The translations under genes and the position numbers were made by a program. DNA of 64,000 bases from Chloroflexus aurantiacus J-10-fl (lineage in GTDB: Bacteria; Chloroflexota; Chloroflexia; Chloroflexales; Chloroflexaceae): positions 1,984,001 to 2,048,000 of the forward strand of contig NC_010175.1 in NCBI RefSeq assembly GCF_000018865.1, read 5' to 3'. This document shows positions 37,180-45,832 of this stretch, piece after piece. Positions within the stretch are counted from its first letter, which is position 1. Each line of letters opens with the position of its first letter. A model generated the notes under the pieces. That model did not search any database. It was not told where the DNA came from and was given only the letters and a program-made list of their open reading frames with translations.

Positions 37180-40100
37180 ATGGTATCACAAGCGGTTACA
37201 GGTGAGTATAACGAATATCTCTTACGACCTCGTCTGCTACCACCGCCGGCGCCGTTGCACCGTATACGGCGGAGCCGCGTCGAACAACGTCTGGCGGTTT
37301 CCCTCGAAGCGCCACTCACGATAGTTGTGGCACCACCCGGTAGCGGGAAGACGGTGGCGCTGGCAATGCTGGCAACCCATGGCGGCTGGCCGGCTGCCTG
37401 GTGTCGTGCCGATGCGAGTGATGATCCCGCCAGCCTGCTCCGCCACCTGGTTGCTGCACTAAGTCGAGTTGTTGCTTTCGATACCGACAATCCGCCCGCG
37501 ACTATTGATGCCCTGATCAATGTATTAACCAGCGAACTTGATGATGAGACGTTACTGGTAATCGATGATGCTCATCTGATCGACGAACGACCGGATCTAC
37601 GGGCGTTAATTGAGCGCTTGATCGGTGCCCAGCCACCTCGTCTCCATCTGGTGCTGGCGGGTAGAAGCGAGCCGGTTTCACCGTTGATTGCGACAGCGCG
37701 GCTACGCGGCGAAGTGTTGTTGATAGAACCTGCTGACCTTGCTTTTCAGGCTGAAGAGGCGATGGCGCTCTGGCATCAGGCAGGTCGTTCAGCGCCGACC
37801 GACCTCGATGAACTGATTTCGCTTAGTGGCGGGTGGGCATTGGCTTTGCGCATTGCCCTTGATGCCACCGATTGGCGGCGTGCGCTTGGCTTGCGTGATC
37901 AGCCATCACCAATGCTGGATGAGTATCTCGAACGCGAGGTGTTTGCACCGTTGCCGCCGCTGCTGCGTCGTTGTCTGCAACGTAGCGCCGGTTTGCGCTG
38001 GATCGATGCCGATGCTTGTAGCGCTCTTGATCCATCCCTGAATGCCTCACAACTGATTGCCGAATTGCAACGTCGGCGTTTGTTTGTTACGCCATTTGGT
38101 GAACGGGGAGTGCAGTTTCAACCTATCATTGCCGCATGGCTGGCCCGCAAAGCTGCTGCTGATCCAGAATGGCCCCAGCTCCATCGCCAGGCGGCGATCT
38201 ACTTCCAGCAACGTGGCGATCACGAAAGCGCGCTGTACCACCAGATTGCGGCTGGCGATCCGGCCGCAGTGGCAACCTTTCTCCCGCTTGCGCGCAAACT
38301 CCTGGCCGAACGGCGGGCCGAGGCAGTGTTAGATTGGATGCGACGCCTGGCTCTGTCCGGTGATGAGTCGCCTGAATTGATCGAGATTCAAGCCGCAGCG
38401 TTTCATCAACTGAATCGACTGGAAGCAGCACTGGCTGCGTATCGGCGGGCTGAACGCGCCTTTGCTGCCGTGAGTGATCGTTTCGGTCAGGCTCGTTGTC
38501 TGCGAGGCCAGGCTGCGATCTATCTTGATACAGTACAGCCGGCGCCAGCTACCGATTTGCTGCGCCGTGCCCTGAAACTACTGCCACGCCAGTTTGGTGC
38601 CGAACGCATTGAGTTGCTATTGATGCAGGCCGAAAATTGGGCAAACCGCGGTCGTGTCGATATTGGGCAGCGCCTGGAACGTGCTGCGTACAGGATGGCC
38701 GAGGCGTACAGATTAACAGATGTCTATCAGGCACGAGTCGAATCCCTGCAACCACGCTTATTGCTACGATCCGGGCGGTTGCGTGAAGCTCGCCAATTGC
38801 TCGAAGAGCGTCTTTGGATGGAGCGCCCGCTGGTTCGTGCCTCAGCCCATCGTGAGCCGCTGCTGTTGCTGGCACTGATACATGCACTCCTCGGTATTGG
38901 CCCCCAGGCCCTGGCCTTTGCACACCGTATGCTCAGCGAAGCTCAACAGAGTCATAATCCGGTGACCGAAGCGATTGCTGAATTACGCCTCGGCCACGCC
39001 TATCAGGTGATTGCCCGTAGCGACGAGCAGATCGCACGTCAGCATTACAGCCGGGGCTTGCGCCTGCTGCAACAAGTGAGTGTTCCACGGACCCGGGCTG
39101 AGGGTTACCTGGGATTGACGTTGTTGCACGGCCACGCCGGTGATCTGGCGCGTGCTGAAGCCGATGCACGCGAAGGATTGCTCCTGGCCGCCTCGGCTGG
39201 TGATGAATGGGTCGCTGCGCTCATCTTGCTCGCGCTGGGAAGTGTGACGCTGATGGCCGATGATCCGCGCGGCTACGAATGGCTTGATCAGGCCGAGAAA
39301 CGCTTTCAGACCGGTCGTGATACGTTTGGCCTGTTTCTCGTTCATCTCTGGCGCGCGCTGGCTGCGTTACGGGCCGGACGGACAACAGAGGTTGATCAGC
39401 TTGTTGATCAAGTAATACGCGAGGCCGTCGAATATGGTTACGAAAGTGTCTTGATTGGACCCAGCCTCTTTGGCCCGCGCGATATTGCTGCGCTGGTACC
39501 ATTGCTCTTACGGGCGCGCTCGATGCCGGTACATCGAGATACCGCCATGTACCTGCTCCGCCAGGGTTTTCCTTCCATTGCTGCTGATGATACGGTCGAT
39601 GACTATCATCCAGGATTTACATTGCGGGTACAGATGCTGGGAGCATTCCGGGTCTGGCGCGGGAATCAGGAGATTCAGGCCCGCGAGTGGCAACGCGAAA
39701 AAGCGAAGCAGCTCTTTCAGCTTCTGTTAACCATGCGCGGCAATTGGGTGCAACGCGAACAGATTTGCGCCTGGCTCTGGCCTGACGCCGATCTGGAGGC
39801 TGCTGAACGTCAGTTCAAGGTGACGCTGAATACATTGAATGCTGCGCTCGAACCGCATCGTCCGCCCCGTGTTCCCCCTTTCTTCATCCGTCGGCAGGGG
39901 CTGGCGTACAGCTTTGCCCCTTCTTTTGGGGCGTGGATTGATGTGGATGAATTTGAGCTACGGGCCAGTGGCGCATTGACAAGTACCGATCCGGATTTTG
40001 CTCGTCGCAGTGCACAGGCCGCATTACAACTCTATCGCGGCGACTATCTTGCCGAAGCATTGTACGATCCCTGGACGATTGAGGAGCGCGAACGACTTCT

Positions 40101-40383
40101 GGCCCGGTATCTGGCAACGGCGGTCGCGTATGGCGAACAATTGAGTGCCGAGGGACGGCATAACGAAGCCATTCAAATCGCCGAACAGGTGCTCCGGCGT
40201 GACCGGGGTTATGAAGAGGCGTATCAACTGCTAATGCGAGCACATGCACGGGCCGGAAGTCGGTCACAGGCGATACGTTCTTATACGCGCTGTGTGCAGG
40301 CGTTACGCGAGGAATTAGGGATAGAGCCTCTCCCCGAAACAGAAGCCCTCTACCATCGTATCCGGCAAAACGAGCCGATTTGA
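37180..40383 (+). CDS. MalT/SARP-type ATPase regulator with BTAD domain
   Basis: A 1067-aa STAND-type regulator. Walker A is PPGSGKT (52-58) and Walker B LLVIDDAHLID (about 128-138) in an N-terminal ATPase; the middle (about 330-790) is a helical, TPR-like array. Residues 812-910 form a winged-helix DNA-binding unit (LGAFRVWRGNQEI, REKAKQLFQLLL), followed by a bacterial transcription activation domain (BTAD) to the end (RGDYLAEALYDPW, REELGIEPLPETEALY). It probably activates nearby genes in response to a ligand bound by the TPR part. The ATG has no Shine-Dalgarno. Only 70 bases separate it from the divergent phasin-like gene. Confidence 0.85.
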   Translation: MVSQAVTGEYNEYLLRPRLLPPPAPLHRIRRSRVEQRLAVSLEAPLTIVVAPPGSGKTVALAMLATHGGWPAAWCRADASDDPASLLRHLVAALSRVVAFDTDNPPATIDALINVLTSELDDETLLVIDDAHLIDERPDLRALIERLIGAQPPRLHLVLAGRSEPVSPLIATARLRGEVLLIEPADLAFQAEEAMALWHQAGRSAPTDLDELISLSGGWALALRIALDATDWRRALGLRDQPSPMLDEYLEREVFAPLPPLLRRCLQRSAGLRWIDADACSALDPSLNASQLIAELQRRRLFVTPFGERGVQFQPIIAAWLARKAAADPEWPQLHRQAAIYFQQRGDHESALYHQIAAGDPAAVATFLPLARKLLAERRAEAVLDWMRRLALSGDESPELIEIQAAAFHQLNRLEAALAAYRRAERAFAAVSDRFGQARCLRGQAAIYLDTVQPAPATDLLRRALKLLPRQFGAERIELLLMQAENWANRGRVDIGQRLERAAYRMAEAYRLTDVYQARVESLQPRLLLRSGRLREARQLLEERLWMERPLVRASAHREPLLLLALIHALLGIGPQALAFAHRMLSEAQQSHNPVTEAIAELRLGHAYQVIARSDEQIARQHYSRGLRLLQQVSVPRTRAEGYLGLTLLHGHAGDLARAEADAREGLLLAASAGDEWVAALILLALGSVTLMADDPRGYEWLDQAEKRFQTGRDTFGLFLVHLWRALAALRAGRTTEVDQLVDQVIREAVEYGYESVLIGPSLFGPRDIAALVPLLLRARSMPVHRDTAMYLLRQGFPSIAADDTVDDYHPGFTLRVQMLGAFRVWRGNQEIQAREWQREKAKQLFQLLLTMRGNWVQREQICAWLWPDADLEAAERQFKVTLNTLNAALEPHRPPRVPPFFIRRQGLAYSFAPSFGAWIDVDEFELRASGALTSTDPDFARRSAQAALQLYRGDYLAEALYDPWTIEERERLLARYLATAVAYGEQLSAEGRHNEAIQIAEQVLRRDRGYEEAYQLLMRAHARAGSRSQAIRSYTRCVQALREELGIEPLPETEALYHRIRQNEPI

Positions 40384-40482
40384 CAACCTTTGTGATAATT
40401 TGTACGATGAATTTGCTGAATGTATCAGCGCTGTCGAAGAGAAGACAGTGCCTGATTCCCTTCGTCTAAGGAGCATGATGTT

Positions 40483-40881
40483 ATGGACCCAATCTTTGCC
40501 ACCATTCGTTCCATTCACGCGATCTTCGGTCGCGAGGTGTTGTCGGTTCTGATAGTTGCCGCAGCCATCTACCTTGCCTTCACCTATCGCCCGAACGCAC
40601 CTCGTAGTCCGGTGGCACGCATCTTCCCGGTGTTGATCGATATTCAGGTGACACTAGGTCTGATCTACTGGCTGGTTGGTATTTTTGCCGGTGTAGACTA
40701 TTTTCTCAGCTTCCCCTTTATCCTCCACCCACTGCTTGGTTTTGCTACCGCCGTCGTTGCCCATCTGTTGATTGGTGCCCGCAGCCCCTTTGCCCGTCTC
40801 GGGCGCTGGGCAGCGCCATCGGCACTTGGCATCATTCTGGTGTTGGTGCTCAGTAATGTGATGATTGCGATGATGGCATAG
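40483..40881 (+). CDS. four-helix membrane protein of unknown function
   Basis: A 132-aa protein with four membrane helices (about 14-33, 45-67, 74-97 and 108-130). The segment FILHPLLGFATAVVAHLLIG carries two histidines in a helix, which might bind haem, but no cytochrome signature is present. AAGGAG precedes the ATG. It is single in its transcript; the regulator gene ends 100 bases before. Confidence 0.65.
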   Translation: MDPIFATIRSIHAIFGREVLSVLIVAAAIYLAFTYRPNAPRSPVARIFPVLIDIQVTLGLIYWLVGIFAGVDYFLSFPFILHPLLGFATAVVAHLLIGARSPFARLGRWAAPSALGIILVLVLSNVMIAMMA

Positions 40882-40951
40882 CGCAGGTCTGATGAGCCAC
40901 GCATATCGCCGCGCGTCCAGTGTCACCGGTTGGCCGTCGGGGCGAGAGGGG

Positions 40952-40984
40952 CTGTAGGGGCGGGTTCCAAACCCGCCCCTACAG
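40952..40984. repeat. perfect 15-bp palindromic intergenic element
   Basis: CTGTAGGGGCGGGTT (40952-40966) is the exact complement of 40970-40984, with a 3-base loop. It sits between convergent genes but lacks a U-run on either side. Similar palindromes recur across Chloroflexi genomes in my memory, so it is probably a REP-like element. Confidence 0.6.
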
Positions 40985-41004
40985 AAAAACACAATTCACC
41001 AGTG

Positions 41005-41994
41005 TCACCCCAATGCTCCGGCCTGGGCAAGTAGCTGGATATCCTCGTCATCGGCGGGACCGGCGGCGAGCCACATGGTCTGTTCGGCCCATGCTGCCTG
41101 GGCCGTAGCCAGGTCAGTTTCAGCAAAACGTAGTCGGTCGTTCGGCAAGAGTTGTGCAGCCAGCGGCAGGTCGGCACCGATAACCACCGCAATCACCGGA
41201 TAACCACCGGTCGTTTGGGCATCGGCCATCAACAAAATGGGTCGACCATCGGGCGGTAATTGGATTGCGCCCGGTATAACGCCAAATGAGGGTAGTGACA
41301 GGTGATGAACTGGAAGGGTCGCTCCGCTCAGGCGATACCCCTGGCGGCTGGCAGCCTGATCGAGCTGAAAGTCTTGTGAAAGGAGCGACTCCCAGGCCGT
41401 TGGCAGCAGATCACGTTGCGGGCCGGGGAGGACGCGCAGGCAGGGGTGGGCGCAGTACGGTGGACGCCGATCTGTCGGCCACCAACGGTATCCATTCTCT
41501 CCATTTAATGCGCGAGTCCGGACCTTGATCTGATCGCCAGCCCGTAATGCGCGGCCCTGATACCCGCCAAATCCACCGGCAAGACAGGTGCCTGCACCAC
41601 CAACCGCCCACTCAGCTTCGAGATCGCCGGCTATCGCCAGATAAGCACGTCCGCCCCAGCTACCCTGGCGTCCGCCCAGGTTTAGGATGCTGCCTGCCGG
41701 GGCTACCACGCTTTGCCATGGTGCAAGTGGTATCTCGTTGAGCCGGGCCTGGAGATCGGCACCGGTCAGCGCTATCAGCATTGCACTGTTGAAGCGCATG
41801 CTCACCCCGCCGGCGGTCAATTCGAGCAGTGGTGCGTCTGGAAGATTGCCGGTCAGACGATTCGCTGCTACCAGGGCGAATCGATCCATGGCCCCTCCCG
41901 GTGGCACGCCGTAGCGTCGGGCTGTGAGCCGTCCACCATCTTGAATGGTTAGCAAGGGGCCACTGGCGATGATGTCAATCGTTGCGAGTGTCAT
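41005..41994 (-). CDS. pxpC: 5-oxoprolinase subunit C-like (biotin-dependent carboxyltransferase family)
   Basis: A 329-aa protein of the KipA/PxpC family (allophanate hydrolase subunit 2-like): GPLLTIQDGGRLTARRYGVPPGGAMDRF at the N-terminus (residues about 10-37), then ANRLTGN and the GRPILLMADAQTTGGYP stretch. With PxpA and PxpB it opens 5-oxoproline to glutamate. Here neither partner is adjacent, so the role is uncertain. The chosen ATG at MTLATIDI lacks a strong ribosome site; a longer hydrophobic extension starts 45 bases upstream and is less likely. Confidence 0.78.
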   Translation of the reverse strand: MTLATIDIIASGPLLTIQDGGRLTARRYGVPPGGAMDRFALVAANRLTGNLPDAPLLELTAGGVSMRFNSAMLIALTGADLQARLNEIPLAPWQSVVAPAGSILNLGGRQGSWGGRAYLAIAGDLEAEWAVGGAGTCLAGGFGGYQGRALRAGDQIKVRTRALNGENGYRWWPTDRRPPYCAHPCLRVLPGPQRDLLPTAWESLLSQDFQLDQAASRQGYRLSGATLPVHHLSLPSFGVIPGAIQLPPDGRPILLMADAQTTGGYPVIAVVIGADLPLAAQLLPNDRLRFAETDLATAQAAWAEQTMWLAAGPADDEDIQLLAQAGALG

Positions 41995-42193
41995 AGGGCC
42001 AATCCAAAGTAGCCTGATAATAATAACCCAAATTGCCACCTATTCTGTGAGCAGGCCAAGGCTGACTGCCAGGATGAACAGCACGACGTCGCGTAACACC
42101 CTGCAGCGTACATGCCTGAACGATGTGGGTAGAATCCAGTTCCCATCGACGCGCTACGTCACGCCTCAAGGCTGCAACTCAGGTAATACCTAT

Positions 42194-42222
42194 CCTCTGT
42201 GTCCTCCGTGCCTCTGTGGTGA
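42194..42222. repeat. CCTCTGTG-type intergenic repeat, copy 1
   Basis: The segment alternates CCTCTGTG, TCCTCCGTG and CCTCTGTGGTGA. A similar array lies at 55342-55369. Both copies are intergenic. Confidence 0.45.
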
Positions 42223-42253
42223 CAAAGGTAGCAACCTGGGTTAATAATAATTG

Positions 42254-42279
42254 CCCGGTATCGTGTAAATGATACCGGG
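42254..42279 (-). terminator. terminator-like hairpin of the flippase gene
   Basis: CCCGGTATC (42254-42262) with GATACCGGG (42271-42279), an 8-base loop. Read on the minus strand, an AT-rich run (CAATTATTATTAA) follows. It lies 69 bases after the flippase stop. Confidence 0.5.
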
Positions 42280-42347
42280 TGTTGGCATATGCGCGACTCA
42301 CATGATCGCCCCGATGCTCTCTTAGTCTATCCAGGCGAGCTTCGGGA

Positions 42348-43877
42348 TCACGGCTCAGGCTGCACCGCACGCAATTTCCCGCGCAGGAAGGGGATACGTT
42401 CAATCACCTTGCTCAGCGCGTCTTTGATGATCGTCATATCTTCGTCAGGCAATGCCCGCAGTGCCAGTACCAGCCCCACGTATACGACTGCCCCTAATGG
42501 TACACCGAGGAAGAAGAAGGTCGAGTCACGTAGCCACCAGATCGAGAGAACCATCCCTACCCCGGCCATGCTCGTGAGTAATCCTGCTCGCCAGTTTTGG
42601 GCATTGAGCGTGCCTCTCGGCAGCAGCTTTATTGCGGCAATCAAGATGCCTAATTCAGTCACCGTGTAGGCCAGTGCGCCACCCAAAGCGCCGTTCCCAA
42701 ACACCTGATCGGTCCAGGGCACCAGCACAAAATCCAACGGCAACGTCGCCACCGTCGCTGCGATCATGATCACATTGAGTGCCGCAGTTCGCTCGGCAGC
42801 AATCAACAACTGGCTCAGGACGGTGTTCAGGTAGGTGCAGATCAAGACCAGGCCTAACACCGCCAGCACCACCCCGGTTGGACGAAATGCTTCGCCGTAG
42901 AGTAATAGCGCAATCGGTTCGGCCAGCGCCAGCAATCCCAGACCGATGGGTATACTCAATGCCAGCATTATGTTAAAAATCGGACGGGCCGCCATCGTTA
43001 GATGTTCTTGGCCGGCGGCAAACCGGCGGGTTAAAGTTGGAAAGATCACCGTCCCAATTGCCACCGGAAAGAACATTAATGTACCGAACAGATTGACAGC
43101 AGTGCCATACCAGCCAACAGCTTCGGTCGAAGCAAACATGGCGATGAAGAGCCGATCAATCTGTTGATACACCATGAGCGTTAGTGCTGTCACCAGATAT
43201 TGTTTCGAATCGAGCAGCATTTGCTTTGCTGCTCGCAGATCAACTCGCCACTGTGGTCGGTGTTGGCGAAAGAGGAAAAATGCGTCGCCGAGGAAAGCAA
43301 CTACGGCTGCCAGCACATTCGCCCAGCCGATCCAAATTACATTAAAGCCGGCAAAAAGCAAGCCAAGGCTGACGACCGTCAGCACAATCTTGCTTGCCAC
43401 CGTCACCAGCGATACATAATGCGTCTGCTCCAGACCGTTCAGGGTTGCAATCAGCCCACCACTCAACACCGAGAAGAGGGTCATGAGACCAATGATCCAG
43501 ATCAGTGCCGTCTGGGTCGGATCGGCAGAGACGGCGGCCAGATCATAGCCAAAGACGGCCAGACAACCGAGAAGCCACAGAGCGGTGCGTACCAGCAGAC
43601 TGGTTGTTACCAGGGTACCGGTACGATGGGGTTCACGGGCCACCGCCTTTGTGAGGTAGGTGTCCATGCCAAAGGTGATCAACACACCGACGATCATCCA
43701 GATCGAGAGGGCAATAGAGAGCTGACCGATTGCCAGCGGTCCCAGAATACGAGGCTGAAAAATGGCCACCAGGAACGCCATTGCCCACGTCAGCAATTGT
43801 GCTGCCATCATTGCGCTGGCATTACGGGCCAGCCGGGCGCCACTGATCGGCGCCGGCGAGGTTGCATGGCTACTCAC
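42348..43877 (-). CDS. polysaccharide flippase (Wzx/MVF-like)
   Basis: A 509-aa integral membrane protein with about fourteen helices, of the oligosaccharide flippase (MOP) superfamily. The opening ARNASAMMAAQLLTWAMAFL and GWYGTAVNLFGTLMFFPVAIG are typical. It should carry lipid-linked sugar units across the membrane. The start is a GTG with GGGGAG seven bases upstream; it overlaps the glycosyltransferase stop as GTGA, so the two are coupled. The ATG-initiated frame 63 bases longer would run into the neighbour and is rejected. Confidence 0.8.
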   Translation of the reverse strand: MSSHATSPAPISGARLARNASAMMAAQLLTWAMAFLVAIFQPRILGPLAIGQLSIALSIWMIVGVLITFGMDTYLTKAVAREPHRTGTLVTTSLLVRTALWLLGCLAVFGYDLAAVSADPTQTALIWIIGLMTLFSVLSGGLIATLNGLEQTHYVSLVTVASKIVLTVVSLGLLFAGFNVIWIGWANVLAAVVAFLGDAFFLFRQHRPQWRVDLRAAKQMLLDSKQYLVTALTLMVYQQIDRLFIAMFASTEAVGWYGTAVNLFGTLMFFPVAIGTVIFPTLTRRFAAGQEHLTMAARPIFNIMLALSIPIGLGLLALAEPIALLLYGEAFRPTGVVLAVLGLVLICTYLNTVLSQLLIAAERTAALNVIMIAATVATLPLDFVLVPWTDQVFGNGALGGALAYTVTELGILIAAIKLLPRGTLNAQNWRAGLLTSMAGVGMVLSIWWLRDSTFFFLGVPLGAVVYVGLVLALRALPDEDMTIIKDALSKVIERIPFLRGKLRAVQPEP

Positions 43878-44842
43878 GGTAAAACTCCCCTGTGTGATGG
43901 GTCGGCACCAGCCACCCGATCTGGTGCGATGTAGCAACACGTTTCAGGATTGATTTGGTAGTTCAGGCTTTTGCGTAAGCCAACGAAGGGGTAATAAAGC
44001 TGATCGAGGCCCAACAGCACTTTATCCCGGCGATGCCACTTGATAATTCCCGAAGCAATCTGGCGCAATCCCTGACTAAACAACCATTCGGCCAGGATCA
44101 CAATGCCACCTGTATCGCCGCAGCGCAAATATTTGCCGGCAACTGCGCCGGCACCAATGCCGTAGGCGCGAAAGCTGCGTCGTGCACCTTGCCAGCTTTG
44201 CCAGTGGTGATGATAGGCGATTGCCTCTGGGGTGAAGACGATTCGTCCACCAGCCTTCAATGCTCGATACCCCAGGTCGCGCTCTTCCCAGGCACCCAGC
44301 GGCGCGCCGGCGCCGATCAATTCATCAAAGCCACCGAGTCGTTCAAAGGCATCACGGCAAGCACCCATGTTATGGCCATGACCGAACGCTAAATTGAAGC
44401 GATTGTGCTGAAAAACATGACGGGAACCATTGCACGTTCCCAGCACCAGTTCATCGGCACCCTCTTGATGCGGCCCCGGTAAAACAGCCCCGAATGCCAG
44501 CCAGGTCTGCGGATCGTGTAGCTCTGCAACCAGGGCGCCAATCCAGTTCGGATCGAGCACGCAGTCATCATTCGTAAACAGAATGTACGGCGTATTCCCC
44601 ATTGCTACGCCGGCATTACGGGTCGCCGAAATGCCACGCACGGGTCGCCGCACATACCGGATACGCTCATCAGACTCGGCATGGGAACGTACACATTGTT
44701 CGGTTCGATCATCTTCGCTCTGATCAAGCACCCACAGGATGAATTGCGAATAGGTACTCCGCCGTAAGCTGGCAATAGTGGCATCAATCGCTGCCCCTCG
44801 CCCATACGTTGAGATCACGACATCTACGGTTGTCGTATTCAT
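43874..44842 (-). CDS. glycosyltransferase family 2
   Basis: A 322-aa GT-A enzyme: VDVVISTYGRGAAIDATIASL at the start (residues about 6-26), WVLDQSEDD, the nucleotide-sugar metal motif as FTNDDCVLDP (about 89-98), and an acceptor-side GAWEERDLGYRALKAGG (about 178-194). Membrane helices are not evident, so it works at the inner membrane face, adding a sugar to a lipid-linked chain. It is coupled to the flippase downstream by GTGA overlap, so they likely serve the same polymer. Confidence 0.85.
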   Translation of the reverse strand: MNTTTVDVVISTYGRGAAIDATIASLRRSTYSQFILWVLDQSEDDRTEQCVRSHAESDERIRYVRRPVRGISATRNAGVAMGNTPYILFTNDDCVLDPNWIGALVAELHDPQTWLAFGAVLPGPHQEGADELVLGTCNGSRHVFQHNRFNLAFGHGHNMGACRDAFERLGGFDELIGAGAPLGAWEERDLGYRALKAGGRIVFTPEAIAYHHHWQSWQGARRSFRAYGIGAGAVAGKYLRCGDTGGIVILAEWLFSQGLRQIASGIIKWHRRDKVLLGLDQLYYPFVGLRKSLNYQINPETCCYIAPDRVAGADPSHRGVLP

Positions 44843-44999
44843 AACATTGCTGCCCGCCTGATCTAACCGCCGTTGACGGCAGCAGTGTACGGCTACAAGT
44901 TAACACTTTGCTGAAATGAGGGCTAGTCGTAGTTAACGAGACCGTCACCTGCGCTACAAAGCATCCGTTTGCTGGTTCACCATTCGGGTCAGCCCGTGT

Positions 45000-45386
45000 T
45001 TATGCAGTGCGCCGAAGTGCCTCGCCGCGGAGTTGCCGCTCTACTTCGTGAATCAGATCGTCCGAGTCGACCGGTTTGGTGAGGAAGGCGTTGACTCCAA
45101 CGCCGGCTGCTTTTACTGCATCCCGCTCTTCAACACTACCGGTAACGATAATGACCGGTATACCACTAAAGCGTTCATTGGCGCGCATTTCACGTACCAG
45201 CTCAATGCCATCCATCCGCGGCATCGTCAAATCGGTGACTACCAGATCGACGGCATACGTATCCAGGTGACGTAAAGCCTGGACACCATCGATAGCGGTA
45301 ACCACTGTATAACCGTACTGTTCGAGGACAAAACTCATCAGCCGATGGCTGGGAACGTAATCATCAACTATCATAATTGTCGTCAT
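45000..45386 (-). CDS. single-domain response regulator
   Basis: A 128-aa CheY-like receiver. IMIVDDYVPS at the N-terminus carries the acidic pair, D52 in VVTDLTMPRMDG is the phosphorylation site, and K104 follows in FLTKPVDSDDL. No output domain is present. GGGGAG precedes the ATG, and the gap from the upstream kinase gene is five bases. It closes the seven-gene string that starts at 51742 and could feed phosphorylation signals into the partner switch. Confidence 0.9.
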   Translation of the reverse strand: MTTIMIVDDYVPSHRLMSFVLEQYGYTVVTAIDGVQALRHLDTYAVDLVVTDLTMPRMDGIELVREMRANERFSGIPVIIVTGSVEERDAVKAAGVGVNAFLTKPVDSDDLIHEVERQLRGEALRRTA

Positions 45387-45391
45387 AACGT

Positions 45392-45832
45392 TTATCTCCC
45401 CGATACCAGATACTTCACCAAATGCCAGTAGTTACCATCCGCACGCGATGTATATGCAACGTGATCCATCAAGTGACGGATTAAGAAGAGGCCATAGCCA
45501 TGAATTTGGGCTTCGACCAGATTGGGTTGTGGTACCAGCTCCGGATCAAACGAATCACCCGTATCATGCAACTCAATCTCCAGGCGAGCCGGCTGTGGAT
45601 GCAAGACGAGTGTCACTCTGATCCGATCCTCACCGTTTTGCCGATTGTGATAGGCATGGCTAACGATGTTTGTGCAGACTTCGTGGGCTGCGAGCTGTAT
45701 ATTGTATACCAGCGTTTCATTGACTGCATCTACCTGTCGGAGCAACTCTGCAATTGTTTCGCTCAGGAGATGCAAATAGGCATACCGGGCCGGCAGATCG
45801 AGCCGGATCACTTCCTTGTGTTGCAGGCTCAC
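45392..45832 (-). CDS. RsbW-like anti-sigma/serine kinase (HATPase)
   Basis: A 146-aa GHKL ATPase of the RsbW/SpoIIAB type. The N-box is LAAHEVCTNIVSHAY, the G1 box HDTGDSFDP, and the G2-like GYGLFLIRHLMDHV. Such proteins phosphorylate STAS antagonists on serine and, when free, hold a sigma factor or other target. The start is a GTG that overlaps the phosphatase stop (GTGA). No sigma factor lies nearby, so its target may not be one. Confidence 0.85.
   Translation of the reverse strand: MSLQHKEVIRLDLPARYAYLHLLSETIAELLRQVDAVNETLVYNIQLAAHEVCTNIVSHAYHNRQNGEDRIRVTLVLHPQPARLEIELHDTGDSFDPELVPQPNLVEAQIHGYGLFLIRHLMDHVAYTSRADGNYWHLVKYLVSGR

Larger units (their letters stand above)
41995..42347. other. 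intergenic region upstream of pxpC
   Basis: No gene is seen. Contains the CCTCTGTG-type repeat at 42194-42222 and the hairpin at 42254-42279, listed separately. Confidence 0.4.

Noticed and set aside
40952-40984. palindrome resembling a tRNA T-arm (GGGTTCCAAACCC)
   Set aside because: No acceptor stem or anticodon arm around it; it is a simple palindrome.
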